From contig JALEPZ010000088.1 in assembly GCA_022767125.1 (NCBI GenBank), positions 1 through 64,000 on the forward strand: a stretch of DNA of 64,000 bases, given 5' to 3'. The position numbers and the translations under genes were made by a program. The notes under the pieces are model-generated. The model was not told where the DNA came from. It was given only the letters and a program-made list of their open reading frames with translations, and made no database searches. This document shows positions 32,684-40,965 of this stretch, one piece after another. Positions within the stretch are counted from its first letter, which is position 1. Every line of letters starts with the position of its first letter. Source of the DNA: Phocaeicola plebeius. GTDB taxonomy: Bacteria; Bacteroidota; Bacteroidia; Bacteroidales; Bacteroidaceae.

Positions 32684-32977
32684 ATGAATGAAAGACTGAA
32701 GAGTATAAAAAAAATGCTGTCTGATGGACATTGCGAAGCGACCATCCAAGCCCTGCAGGAAGTACTATCCGAGGCCAGACTGGCAAGCGACAGGGCATGC
32801 GAAGCAGATGCCTACTATTTGCTGGGGAATGCCTGTCGGAAGATGGGCGACTGGCAGGGTGCCCTGAACAATTACCAAGAGGCCATCGACCGAAATCCGG
32901 AGGGACCAGCTGCATCTGCCCGCAGCATGGCAATGGATATCCTTAACTTCTATAATAAAGATATGTTTAATCAATGA
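32684..32977 (+). CDS. Small tetratricopeptide-repeat protein
   Basis: 97 residues, cytosolic, with two TPR-like helical hairpins (DRACEADAYYLLGNACRKMG and DWQGALNNYQEAIDRNPEGP). It is the first gene of the oxidoreductase operon, 19 bp before the ferredoxin subunit. It may help assemble the complex; this is inferred from position only. Confidence 0.85.
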   Translation: MNERLKSIKKMLSDGHCEATIQALQEVLSEARLASDRACEADAYYLLGNACRKMGDWQGALNNYQEAIDRNPEGPAASARSMAMDILNFYNKDMFNQ

Positions 32978-32996
32978 GAATAAAAACAATAAGTCT

Positions 32997-33233
32997 ATGG
33001 CGAAAATGAAAGGTGTCGTTGTCGTGAACACCGACCGCTGCAAAGGATGCAGTCTTTGCGTAACAGCTTGCCCGCTCCACGTACTGGCGCTGACCCCCAA
33101 AGTAAACCCAAGAGGTTACAACTACGTACAGCAAGTACTGGAAGATACCTGCATCGGATGCGCTTCGTGCGCCATTGTCTGTCCCGATGCCTGCCTGACC
33201 GTGTACCGGGCCAAGACAACAGAACAGCAATAA
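32997..33233 (+). CDS. 2-oxoacid:ferredoxin oxidoreductase, 4Fe-4S (delta) subunit
   Basis: 78 residues with two 4Fe-4S motifs, CKGCSLCVTACPLHVL and CIGCASCAIVCPDACL. This is the small ferredoxin-like subunit that passes electrons from the TPP site to free ferredoxin in four-subunit KGOR/VOR-type enzymes. It is directly followed by the alpha, beta and gamma subunits. Confidence 0.94.
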   Translation: MAKMKGVVVVNTDRCKGCSLCVTACPLHVLALTPKVNPRGYNYVQQVLEDTCIGCASCAIVCPDACLTVYRAKTTEQQ

Positions 33234-33249
33234 AAATAAACATACAACT

Positions 33250-34347
33250 ATGGCAAAAGAAGTTGTTCTTATGAAGGGGAATGAAGCCATCGCCCACGCA
33301 GCCATTCGAATGGGCGTGGACGGATATTTCGGCTACCCGATTACCCCTCAATCGGAAGTATTGGAAACGCTGGCAGAACAGAAGCCGTGGGAAACTACCG
33401 GAATGGTGGTGCTGCAGGCGGAAAGCGAGTTAGCGGCTATTAATATGGTATATGGAGGCGCCGGCAGCGGCAAGATGGTCATGACCTCTTCGTCGAGTCC
33501 GGGCGTCAGTCTGAAACAGGAAGGTATCTCCTACATTGCGGGCGCAGAATTGCCCTGTCTGGTGGTGAACGTCATGCGTGGCGGACCAGGATTGGGCACC
33601 ATCCAACCCAGCCAGGCGGATTATTTCCAGACCACTAAAGGAGGCGGTCATGGCGACTACCATGTGATTGCACTGGCTCCGGCATCCGTACAGGAAATGG
33701 CTGACTTTGTCGGACTGGCGTTCGAACTGGCGTTCAAATATCGCAATCCGGCCATGATTCTGGCAGACGGCGTCATCGGACAGATGATGGAGAAGGTGGT
33801 ACTCCCCGATTTCCGTCCTCGACGCACGGAAGAAGAAATCATTGACCAGTGTCCTTGGGCCACCACCGGTTGCAAAGGACGCCGGCCGAATGTCATCACT
33901 TCCCTCGAACTGGATCCGGCTACCATGGAACAGCGGAACCTGCAGTTACAGGCCAAGTATGCAGACATACAGGCCCGGGAATGCCGTTACGAGGAAATTG
34001 ACTGCGAAGACGCCGACTATCTTATCGTGGCTTTCGGATCATGTGCCCGCATTGCCCAGAAAGCCATGGAACACGCCCGGGAAGAAGGAATCCACGTAGG
34101 ATTGTTCCGTCCCATCACGCTTTGGCCGTTCCCGTCGGAAGCCCTTGCGGCACGCGCCCGACAGACCAGAGGTATCCTGGTGGTAGAACTGAACAGCGGA
34201 CAGATGATTGAGGACGTGGAACTGGCTGTCAGATGCAGCCTGCCCGTCGAACATTTCGGCCGCCTGGGAGGCATCGTTCCCGATCCGGACGAAGTGGTCG
34301 ATGCCTTGAAACAAACATTTATCAACCCATCCCTAAAAACGAAGTGA
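33250..34347 (+). CDS. vorB: 2-oxoacid:ferredoxin oxidoreductase, alpha subunit
   Basis: 365 residues with the pyrimidine-binding TPP domain: AIAHAAIRMGVDGYFGYPIT, VVLQAESELAAINMVYGGAG, MTSSSSPGVSLKQEGISYIA and GGPGLGTIQPSQADYF. The C-terminal domain II includes DYLIVAFGSCARIAQKAME. With the delta, beta and gamma subunits it oxidatively decarboxylates a 2-oxoacid with CoA, reducing ferredoxin. Such genes are usually named VorB (2-oxoisovalerate) or KorA (2-oxoglutarate); the substrate cannot be settled from sequence reading. Confidence 0.93.
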   Translation: MAKEVVLMKGNEAIAHAAIRMGVDGYFGYPITPQSEVLETLAEQKPWETTGMVVLQAESELAAINMVYGGAGSGKMVMTSSSSPGVSLKQEGISYIAGAELPCLVVNVMRGGPGLGTIQPSQADYFQTTKGGGHGDYHVIALAPASVQEMADFVGLAFELAFKYRNPAMILADGVIGQMMEKVVLPDFRPRRTEEEIIDQCPWATTGCKGRRPNVITSLELDPATMEQRNLQLQAKYADIQARECRYEEIDCEDADYLIVAFGSCARIAQKAMEHAREEGIHVGLFRPITLWPFPSEALAARARQTRGILVVELNSGQMIEDVELAVRCSLPVEHFGRLGGIVPDPDEVVDALKQTFINPSLKTK

Positions 34348-34348
34348 C

Positions 34349-34522
34349 ATGAACAACTTTGATCAGATACGCACCGTACTCAACGTGGTATTCCTCATCG
34401 GAGCAGCCGCCTCCATGATTCTCTATTTTTCAGTGGGCGAAGACAAACACTGGTTCTTCCTTATATGCGGTATATCGCTGGCGGTGAAGATGGTGGAATT
34501 TGTACTTCGTTTTCTGTTCTGA
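34349..34522 (+). CDS. 57-residue two-helix membrane protein
   Basis: A short gene starting 1 bp after the alpha-subunit stop and ending 14 bp before the beta-subunit start. It begins MNNFDQIRTVLNVVFLIGAA; two membrane helices (VLNVVFLIGAAASMILYF and FFLICGISLAVKMVEFVLRF) are joined by the short loop SVGEDKHW. Its tight fit between two subunit genes and its coherent hydrophobic pattern argue that it is real. It could anchor the otherwise soluble complex to the membrane; this is inference. Confidence 0.85.
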   Translation: MNNFDQIRTVLNVVFLIGAAASMILYFSVGEDKHWFFLICGISLAVKMVEFVLRFLF

Positions 34523-34536
34523 TAATCCCTGACGCT

Positions 34537-35325
34537 ATGACAAAAGAAGAACTAATGAAGCCCGAGTATCTGGTATACCAGAAGCCGCGGCTGTTGAACG
34601 ACAACAATATGCACTACTGCCCAGGCTGTAGCCATGGAGTGGTGCACAAACTCATCGCTGAAGTAATCGAAGAAATGGGCATGGCCGACAAGACGGTCGG
34701 CATCAGTCCCGTCGGCTGTGCAGTGTTCATGTATAACTACCTGGACATCGACTGTCAGGAGGCGGCACACGGACGTGCGCCGGCCCTTGCCTCGGCCATC
34801 AAGCGACTCTGGCCCGACCGACTGGTGTTCACGTACCAGGGCGACGGCGACCTGGCCTGTATCGGTACGGCAGAAACCATTCATGCCCTGAACCGGGGAG
34901 AGCACATTGCTATCATCTTCATCAACAATGCCATTTACGGCATGACAGGTGGACAGATGGCCCCCACAACCCTACTGGGCATGAAGACAGCCACCTGTCC
35001 GTATGGCCGTATTCCTGAAATCCACGGCTACCCGCTGAAGGTGACGGAAATAGCGGCCACCTTGCAGGGAACTGCCTATGTCACTCGTCAGTCTGTCCAC
35101 ACGGTAGCTGCCATCCGCAAGGCAAAGAAAGCCATCCGCAAAGCATTCGAATGTTCGATGAACGGGAAGGGTTCCAGTTTGGTGGAAATTGTCTCCACCT
35201 GCAATTCGGGATGGAAAATGAGTCCCGATGCCGCCAACAAGTGGATGGAAGAACACATGTTCCCCTTCTATCCCCTCGGCGACTTGAAAGATACTACTAC
35301 AGACGATAACCAAACCATGAAATAG
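34537..35325 (+). CDS. 2-oxoacid:ferredoxin oxidoreductase, beta (TPP-binding) subunit
   Basis: 262 residues from the ATG at 34537 (MTKEELMKPEY); the longer open frame overlaps the small membrane protein gene. A Cys-rich start, HYCPGCSHGVVHKL, is followed by the TPP pyrophosphate motif GDGDLACIGTAETIHALNRG...NNAIYGMTGGQMAPTT. It binds TPP-Mg at the interface with the alpha subunit. 3 bp before the gamma subunit. Confidence 0.95.
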   Translation: MTKEELMKPEYLVYQKPRLLNDNNMHYCPGCSHGVVHKLIAEVIEEMGMADKTVGISPVGCAVFMYNYLDIDCQEAAHGRAPALASAIKRLWPDRLVFTYQGDGDLACIGTAETIHALNRGEHIAIIFINNAIYGMTGGQMAPTTLLGMKTATCPYGRIPEIHGYPLKVTEIAATLQGTAYVTRQSVHTVAAIRKAKKAIRKAFECSMNGKGSSLVEIVSTCNSGWKMSPDAANKWMEEHMFPFYPLGDLKDTTTDDNQTMK

Positions 35326-35328
35326 CGT

Positions 35329-35892
35329 ATGAAAGAAGAAATCATCATAGCAGGATTCGGCGGTCAGGGCGTACTGTCGATGGGAAAAATCCTGGCCTAT
35401 TCCGGACTGATGGAAGGCAAGGAGGTGACCTGGATGCCGGCCTACGGACCTGAACAGCGCGGAGGCACCGCCAACGTGACGGTCATCGTGAGCGACGACC
35501 GCATCTCATCGCCCATCCTGAGCAAATACGATACGGCCATCATCCTGAACCAGCCCTCATTGGACAAGTTCGAAAGCAAGGTAAAACCGGGGGGAGTCCT
35601 CATCTACGACGGCTATGGCATCACAACTCCGCCTACCCGTCAGGACATCCGCATATTCCGCATCGATGCCATGGACGAAGCCAACGAACGCGGCATGGCA
35701 AAGACCTTCAACATGATTGTCTTGGGCGGACTGCTGAAGATCCGCCCCATCGTCTGCATCGACAGTGTCATCCAGGCACTCCGCAAGACCTTGCCGGAAC
35801 GCCATCACAAACTGATTCCGATGAACGAGAAGGCCATCCATATTGGCATGGACATCATCGCCCCTGTCACGACGGAACCGGCTACTGTCTGA
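35329..35892 (+). CDS. 2-oxoacid:ferredoxin oxidoreductase, gamma subunit
   Basis: 187 residues, starting MKEEIIIAGFGGQGVLSMGK and continuing WMPAYGPEQRGGTANVTVIV, the conserved CoA-proximal loop of the gamma family. Last gene of the operon. No hairpin terminator was found directly downstream; a decayed minus-strand gene end overlaps its last codons. Confidence 0.94.
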   Translation: MKEEIIIAGFGGQGVLSMGKILAYSGLMEGKEVTWMPAYGPEQRGGTANVTVIVSDDRISSPILSKYDTAIILNQPSLDKFESKVKPGGVLIYDGYGITTPPTRQDIRIFRIDAMDEANERGMAKTFNMIVLGGLLKIRPIVCIDSVIQALRKTLPERHHKLIPMNEKAIHIGMDIIAPVTTEPATV

Positions 35893-36037
35893 AATAGTCG
35901 AACCAAATCATCGAATCCGACACATCATAGGCGGCTTTGGCCCGTTGCACCTACAGCGAGCCAGAGCCGTCTCCTTCTATCCCCATCCGGACGTATAGAA
36001 AGCCCTTTTTCATATAGCAGCCATCTACTCGTTCGTC
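35882..36037 (-). pseudogene. Decayed C-terminal gene remnant
   Basis: Minus-strand frame that reads like real protein (DERVDGCYMKKGFLYVRMGI, EGDGSGSL, then after an in-frame TAG VQRAKAAYDVSDSMIWFDYF, ending RQ and TAG at 35882-35884). A further in-frame stop precedes it at 36038-36040, and the rest of the gene is gone. Family not recognised. The final stop lies inside the end of the gamma-subunit gene. Confidence 0.45.
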
Positions 36038-36168
36038 CTATGCAGATGCATTCTCCCGAAAATTTTGACGAGAAAAAGGAGCAATTGCCAGAAAGAGTTT
36101 CCGAAATGACATATTTTGTTCTGATAAATCCCTATATTTGCAGCCTGTAAATCAACGACTGTCCATTC

Positions 36169-37938
36169 ATGTATAGAAATTTCTGGAACAAAACCGCCCT
36201 GGTCTTCAGTGGTGGACTTTTTGTAAAATTCATTCTGTTCGATATATTTTGGTGTATCGACACGACGTTTGCCTCGTTCTCGTATGCAGAAACCTACCTG
36301 AGCAAGCTGCTGAGTATATTCGTACTTTCATCCTCGTACCTCCTGTTTCGTTATCGCAAGGTACAAATAGTCATACTGCTATTGGTTGACCTGCTGCTGG
36401 TTGCCAATTTATGGTATTTCCGAACGTACTATACAGCCATTCCTTTGAGCAGTTACGCCTTGGCGGACAATCTAACCGATTTTATGGCCAGTGTCCTTGA
36501 CTCCTTTCGTTGGAACGACCTGGCCTTCCCGTTCACTACTTGTCTGATAGGATGGATGGTCAGAAAGTCACCTTCATCATCCCATACACGCAAAGAACGT
36601 ATTCGCTATTATTGGATACCTCTTTGCGGAATAGCCGGATTGCTCGTTCTTCTAAATGCCAGCAAGGGAGGCTTCCGCCATTCCTATCAGCAATTGAAAC
36701 AATCCGCTTACCTGTGCTCCAGCAGTGCTCCGTTATTCACCGTTTTCGGGTGTCTTTACTATGACCTGACTGAACCAGAAAAGGTGCTTACCCCTGCTAT
36801 CCAAAGCGAAATCCGACAATGGATGACAGAACAGCCTTCCCCGTCCTGCTCCGACACGGTCCTGCCTCCCCGCAAGCATTGCCTTGTCATCATCGCCGAG
36901 TCGTTTGAAAGCTGGGTATTGGAACAGAAGGTAAACGGACAAGAAATCACTCCTTGCCTCAACGAATTGTTGAAAGAACCCACCACTTTATATGCACCGC
37001 GTATCCTGACACAAGTAAAAGGCGGACGGTCTATCGACGCTCAATTGATGATTTGTGCCGGCCTGTTACCTTTAGAAAGCGGGGCTTATTGCAGCATGTA
37101 TGCAGACAATCACTACTACACACTTCCCAAAGCGATGAAAGAGTTCAAAAACAGCCGAAACTACTTACTCACCATCGACAAGGTGTCAACGTGGAACCAA
37201 GGAGCCGTAGCCAAAAGTTTCGGTATAGACACCATCATCTCCTATCCCGATTTCCGCATGACCGAGGCGTTTGGAACCCACAAACGCATTGGAGATGTAC
37301 CATTCTTCCAGCAATGTCAAGAAAAAATCGCCAAAGGAGAGATATGGAAGGCACATGAATCGTCTTACATTCAATTTGTCACCTACTCCGGTCATGCTCC
37401 CTTCAAGTTACCTGAGCACCTGCGAACGTTACCGATACCTGAAGGATTCCCGGAAAAGGCAGGCGACTACCTGACCACTGCACACTATACAGACCGAGCC
37501 ATCGGCCAGTTCATCGACTTTCTGAAAACCCTACCCCAATATCAAGAAACGCTGGTTGTCATTACAGGAGACCACGAAGGACTGGCCACCGACCGGGAAG
37601 AACTGTGCCATCATCCCCTATGCCAAGGGCTGGTCGGCGACAAACCTTTTGTCCCTTTCATCGTCATTAACTCCCCTGTCGGAAGGCGGTACGAACAAGT
37701 CATGGGACAAATCGACATTTATCCCACTCTGCTCGAATTGCTACAATTAGACGGCTATTGCTGGAAAGGATTAGGTAGCAGCATTCTCCATCCTGAGAAA
37801 GAAGGAGTGGCTGTCGGTTCGCAAATGCAAGTGGAAGGGAACAATTATTCGCCAGAAACCGTATGTCACTTACGGCAGGCGCACCACATTTCCGATCTCA
37901 TTCTTCGCTTCGATTACTTCGCCACAAAGAAGGAGTGA
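36169..37938 (+). CDS. LtaS-like membrane sulfatase-fold enzyme
   Basis: 589 residues. Four to five N-terminal membrane helices (to ~165) are followed by an extracytoplasmic alkaline-phosphatase-superfamily domain: metal Glu in HCLVIIAESFESWVL, probable nucleophile Ser in KGGRSIDAQLMICAGLLPLE, HAPFKLP, and the metal Asp/His pair in VVITGDHEGLATD. LtaS/OpgB/EptA-type enzymes transfer phospho-head groups onto glycans or lipids outside the membrane. Gram-negative Bacteroidota lack lipoteichoic acid, so the acceptor is probably lipid A, a lipid or a periplasmic glycan. A TATATTTG element lies at 36133-36140. Confidence 0.88.
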   Translation: MYRNFWNKTALVFSGGLFVKFILFDIFWCIDTTFASFSYAETYLSKLLSIFVLSSSYLLFRYRKVQIVILLLVDLLLVANLWYFRTYYTAIPLSSYALADNLTDFMASVLDSFRWNDLAFPFTTCLIGWMVRKSPSSSHTRKERIRYYWIPLCGIAGLLVLLNASKGGFRHSYQQLKQSAYLCSSSAPLFTVFGCLYYDLTEPEKVLTPAIQSEIRQWMTEQPSPSCSDTVLPPRKHCLVIIAESFESWVLEQKVNGQEITPCLNELLKEPTTLYAPRILTQVKGGRSIDAQLMICAGLLPLESGAYCSMYADNHYYTLPKAMKEFKNSRNYLLTIDKVSTWNQGAVAKSFGIDTIISYPDFRMTEAFGTHKRIGDVPFFQQCQEKIAKGEIWKAHESSYIQFVTYSGHAPFKLPEHLRTLPIPEGFPEKAGDYLTTAHYTDRAIGQFIDFLKTLPQYQETLVVITGDHEGLATDREELCHHPLCQGLVGDKPFVPFIVINSPVGRRYEQVMGQIDIYPTLLELLQLDGYCWKGLGSSILHPEKEGVAVGSQMQVEGNNYSPETVCHLRQAHHISDLILRFDYFATKKE

Positions 37939-37953
37939 AATGTATATTGCCAC

Positions 37954-37984
37954 TTGGCGTTATGATGAAAAATTTCTATCTTTG
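37954..37984 (+). promoter_or_regulatory. Promoter of the porin operon
   Basis: TTGG (37954-37957), 19-bp spacer, TATCTTTG (37977-37984), only 8 bp before the porin ATG. The leader would be very short. Confidence 0.6.
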
Positions 37985-37992
37985 CCCCCATT

Positions 37993-40101
37993 ATGAGAAA
38001 AGTATATTTTGCATTTGCCCTACTGATACTGCTCTGCGGGAATCTCGCCGCACAGAACTATGGTCAGAACGGATTCGGCAACCAGTTTGGGAAGTCGGCT
38101 TCGGGAATGGACAGCAACCGGTATGACCGTAACGGAAACCCGATTGACACGACGGCGGTCATTGATGCCAATACCATTCCCATCGGACTGGCCTCTTGGG
38201 TAGTGGACGACCGGCTCGGCACGATGAGCAGCGTGCCCATCGATACCGTACAGCACAATTTCCAGAATATGAACGACACAGGCGGCCCTGAAGGGCAGTA
38301 TTCCTATCTGGGAAACCTGGGAGCTCCCCGTTTCGCCCATGTGTTCTTCGAGCGGAAGGAACCGACGCAGGCTTTCTTCACCGATCCCTATGACTTCACC
38401 CTCATCCGGCCGGACAACGTCGTGTTCACCAACACCAAGTCCCCCTTCACGAACCTCACCTATTTCAAGCACGGGGACGCTCGTACGGGAGAGGAACGGT
38501 TCAAGGCCTATTTCGCCATCAATGCCAACAAACGGACGGGCTTCGGATTCAACATCGACTATACCTACGGGCGAGGCAAGTACCAGAACCAGTCGACGGC
38601 CCTGTTCAACGGAGACCTGTTCGCCTACTACCGGGGCGACCACTATGAGATGCATGCCAGTTTCATCAACGACAACCTGAAGATGGCGGAAAACGGCGGT
38701 ATCACCAACGACAACTACGTGAAGCGTCCTTTGGATATGGCTGAGGGCAAGAAGACCTACTCTACCAGCGAAATTCCGGTGAACCTTTCCAACATCTGGA
38801 ACCATAACCGGGGGTACCACCTGTTTCTCACCCACCGGTACAACCTAGGCATCTACCGCGACAATCCCGACGAGCAGGATACGCTCCAGACGCAGGTGTT
38901 CCTTCCTGTGACCAGTTTCATCCATACCCTCAAGGTCGACATGAACAAGCGGGAATACATCTCTTACGACCACAGCCAGAACCAGGCCTACTTCCAGAAC
39001 AACTTCTTGGGCACAGACTCGACAGACGTGACCAAGCATACCTCGGTCAAGAACACGTTCGGCATCTCCATCCGGGAAGGCTTCAGCCGATGGGCCAAGG
39101 CCGGACTGACGGCGTTCATCACCCACGAATACCGCGGATTCACCTTGAACGACTCGCTCCGCACACCGGGCGGACAGCGGGCTGTTACCGACTATCGGGA
39201 GAACGTCGTTTCGGTGGGCGGACAGCTCATCAAGGAACAGGGGCGGACGCTCCACTACAATGTCATCGGCGAACTGGGCATTGCCGGCGAAGATGCAGGA
39301 CAGTTCAGCATCGAAGGGAAGGGCGACCTTAACTTCCGGCTGAAAAGTGACACCGTGCGGTTCGAAGCCAATGCCTACATCAAGAACCTGCAGCCGATCT
39401 TCTACTTCCGTCATTTCCATTCGAAACACTACTGGTGGGACAATGATGACCTCTCGAAAGTGATGCGAACCCGTGTGGAAGGCAAGCTAAGCATCGACCG
39501 GTGGCAGACGCAACTGCGCATAGGAGCCGAAAATATCAAGAACTACACTTATCTGGACAATGCATCAGTCGTGTCAACCCCTGCCACGGAGACGCAGGCG
39601 GCCACCTACCGGAACGATGCGGCCGTTCGCCAGCATACAGACAACCTGCAGGTGTTCAGTGCCACGCTCTCACAGAACTTCCGCCTCGGCATCTTCCACT
39701 TGGACAATGTGGTGACCTACCAGAAAACCAGCAACGAGGAAGTCCTCCCGTTACCCCAACTGGTGCTCTACCACAACCTCTATATGCGGTTCGGCTTGGC
39801 CAAGAAGGTACTCATGGTAGAAATGGGAGCCGACCTGCGCTATTTCAGCGAATACTATGCCCCCGATTATGCCCCTGCCATCGGCCAGTTCTACCTGCAG
39901 AACCCCGAAACGCGTTATAAGCTGGGCGGTTTTCCGCTTGTCAACGGCTATATCAACCTGCACTTGAAGCGGACTCGCATTTTTCTGGAGATGTATAACC
40001 TGCTCCAGCCAACGGGCGACAAGAGCTATTTCCAGGTGGCCCACTACCCGCTCAACCCGAGGGGATTCAAGTTCGGCATCTCGTGGAACTTCTTCGATTA
40101 A
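37993..40101 (+). CDS. Putative porin (Bacteroidota family)
   Basis: 702 residues. Signal peptide (FAFALLILLCGNLAAQN), then a long beta-barrel with repeated aromatic strands (RFKAYFAINANKRTGFGFNI, NLYMRFGLAKKVLMVEMGAD, GYINLHLKRTRIFLEMYNLL) and a C-terminal Phe-rich signature (GFKFGISWNFFD) for BAM recognition. It fits the Bacteroidota putative-porin family. It precedes a periplasmic solute-binding protein by 27 bp, so both may act on the same solute. Confidence 0.85.
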   Translation: MRKVYFAFALLILLCGNLAAQNYGQNGFGNQFGKSASGMDSNRYDRNGNPIDTTAVIDANTIPIGLASWVVDDRLGTMSSVPIDTVQHNFQNMNDTGGPEGQYSYLGNLGAPRFAHVFFERKEPTQAFFTDPYDFTLIRPDNVVFTNTKSPFTNLTYFKHGDARTGEERFKAYFAINANKRTGFGFNIDYTYGRGKYQNQSTALFNGDLFAYYRGDHYEMHASFINDNLKMAENGGITNDNYVKRPLDMAEGKKTYSTSEIPVNLSNIWNHNRGYHLFLTHRYNLGIYRDNPDEQDTLQTQVFLPVTSFIHTLKVDMNKREYISYDHSQNQAYFQNNFLGTDSTDVTKHTSVKNTFGISIREGFSRWAKAGLTAFITHEYRGFTLNDSLRTPGGQRAVTDYRENVVSVGGQLIKEQGRTLHYNVIGELGIAGEDAGQFSIEGKGDLNFRLKSDTVRFEANAYIKNLQPIFYFRHFHSKHYWWDNDDLSKVMRTRVEGKLSIDRWQTQLRIGAENIKNYTYLDNASVVSTPATETQAATYRNDAAVRQHTDNLQVFSATLSQNFRLGIFHLDNVVTYQKTSNEEVLPLPQLVLYHNLYMRFGLAKKVLMVEMGADLRYFSEYYAPDYAPAIGQFYLQNPETRYKLGGFPLVNGYINLHLKRTRIFLEMYNLLQPTGDKSYFQVAHYPLNPRGFKFGISWNFFD

Positions 40102-40128
40102 GTCTGACACCTTTATCCTTGTCCAGCC

Positions 40129-40965
40129 ATGAAAAAGAAGAAGATACTCCGCTACACACTGATGGCCGTGGCCGTCGCTATCGGTACGGCCCTGATGAAC
40201 ACGCAGCAGGAAGTCCAGACCGACTATCATCCGCGCGATTACGATGAAGTGATGGCTTCGGGAGTGCTCCGGGCCGTGACGGAATACAACTCCGTCAGCT
40301 ACCACGTGAAAGGCGACACGGTAGAGGGATTCGACTACGAATTGCTTCATGCCTTTGCAGACTCGAAAGGCCTCCGACTCGAACTGGTTCCCGAGATGAG
40401 CTACGAAGAACGACTGAAGGGGGTCTGCAGCGGACGATATGACCTGATGGCTACAGGCACTTTGGTGAACACCCAGTCAAAAGACTCCTTGCTGTTCACC
40501 CATACCCTCCTGCAAGGGAAACAAGTACTGGTACAGCGCAAGCCCTCCGGCGACGAAGCAGACAGTCTGTACCTGAAAAGCCAGCTCGCTTTGGCCCACA
40601 AGCGTCTGTACGTAGTGAAAGGTTCGCCGGCGCTGTTGCGACTGCACCACCTCATCAACGAGATGGCCGACACCATCTACATTGAGGAGGTGGAGTTGTA
40701 CGGTCCCGAACAACTGCTGGCCATGGTAGCCGGAAAGGATATCGACTATGCCGTGTGTGATGAAGAGGTGGCCCGCAACCTACTGCCGCAATTTCCCAAT
40801 CTCGACATCGGCACCGACATCAGCTTCACCCAATTCTATGCTTGGGGAACCAGCCGTCATGCACCGGCCTTGCGAGACAGCCTCAACGCCTGGCTCGACA
40901 GCTACACGACTACCCCGGCCTACCGACAACTGATTCGCAACTATTTCAAGAAAGGAAAGCCATGA
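40129..40965 (+). CDS. Periplasmic solute-binding protein (family 3, MltF-N-like)
   Basis: 278 residues. An N-terminal hydrophobic segment (YTLMAVAVAIGTALM) serves as signal or anchor. The type-II periplasmic binding fold follows: GVLRAVTEYNSVSYHVKGDT, GFDYELLHAFADSKGLRLEL, GRYDLMATGTLVNTQ, DIDYAVCDEEVARNL. It lacks the lytic transglycosylase domain found in MltF. No ABC permease is adjacent. The stop overlaps the next start (ATGA). Confidence 0.85.
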   Translation: MKKKKILRYTLMAVAVAIGTALMNTQQEVQTDYHPRDYDEVMASGVLRAVTEYNSVSYHVKGDTVEGFDYELLHAFADSKGLRLELVPEMSYEERLKGVCSGRYDLMATGTLVNTQSKDSLLFTHTLLQGKQVLVQRKPSGDEADSLYLKSQLALAHKRLYVVKGSPALLRLHHLINEMADTIYIEEVELYGPEQLLAMVAGKDIDYAVCDEEVARNLLPQFPNLDIGTDISFTQFYAWGTSRHAPALRDSLNAWLDSYTTTPAYRQLIRNYFKKGKP

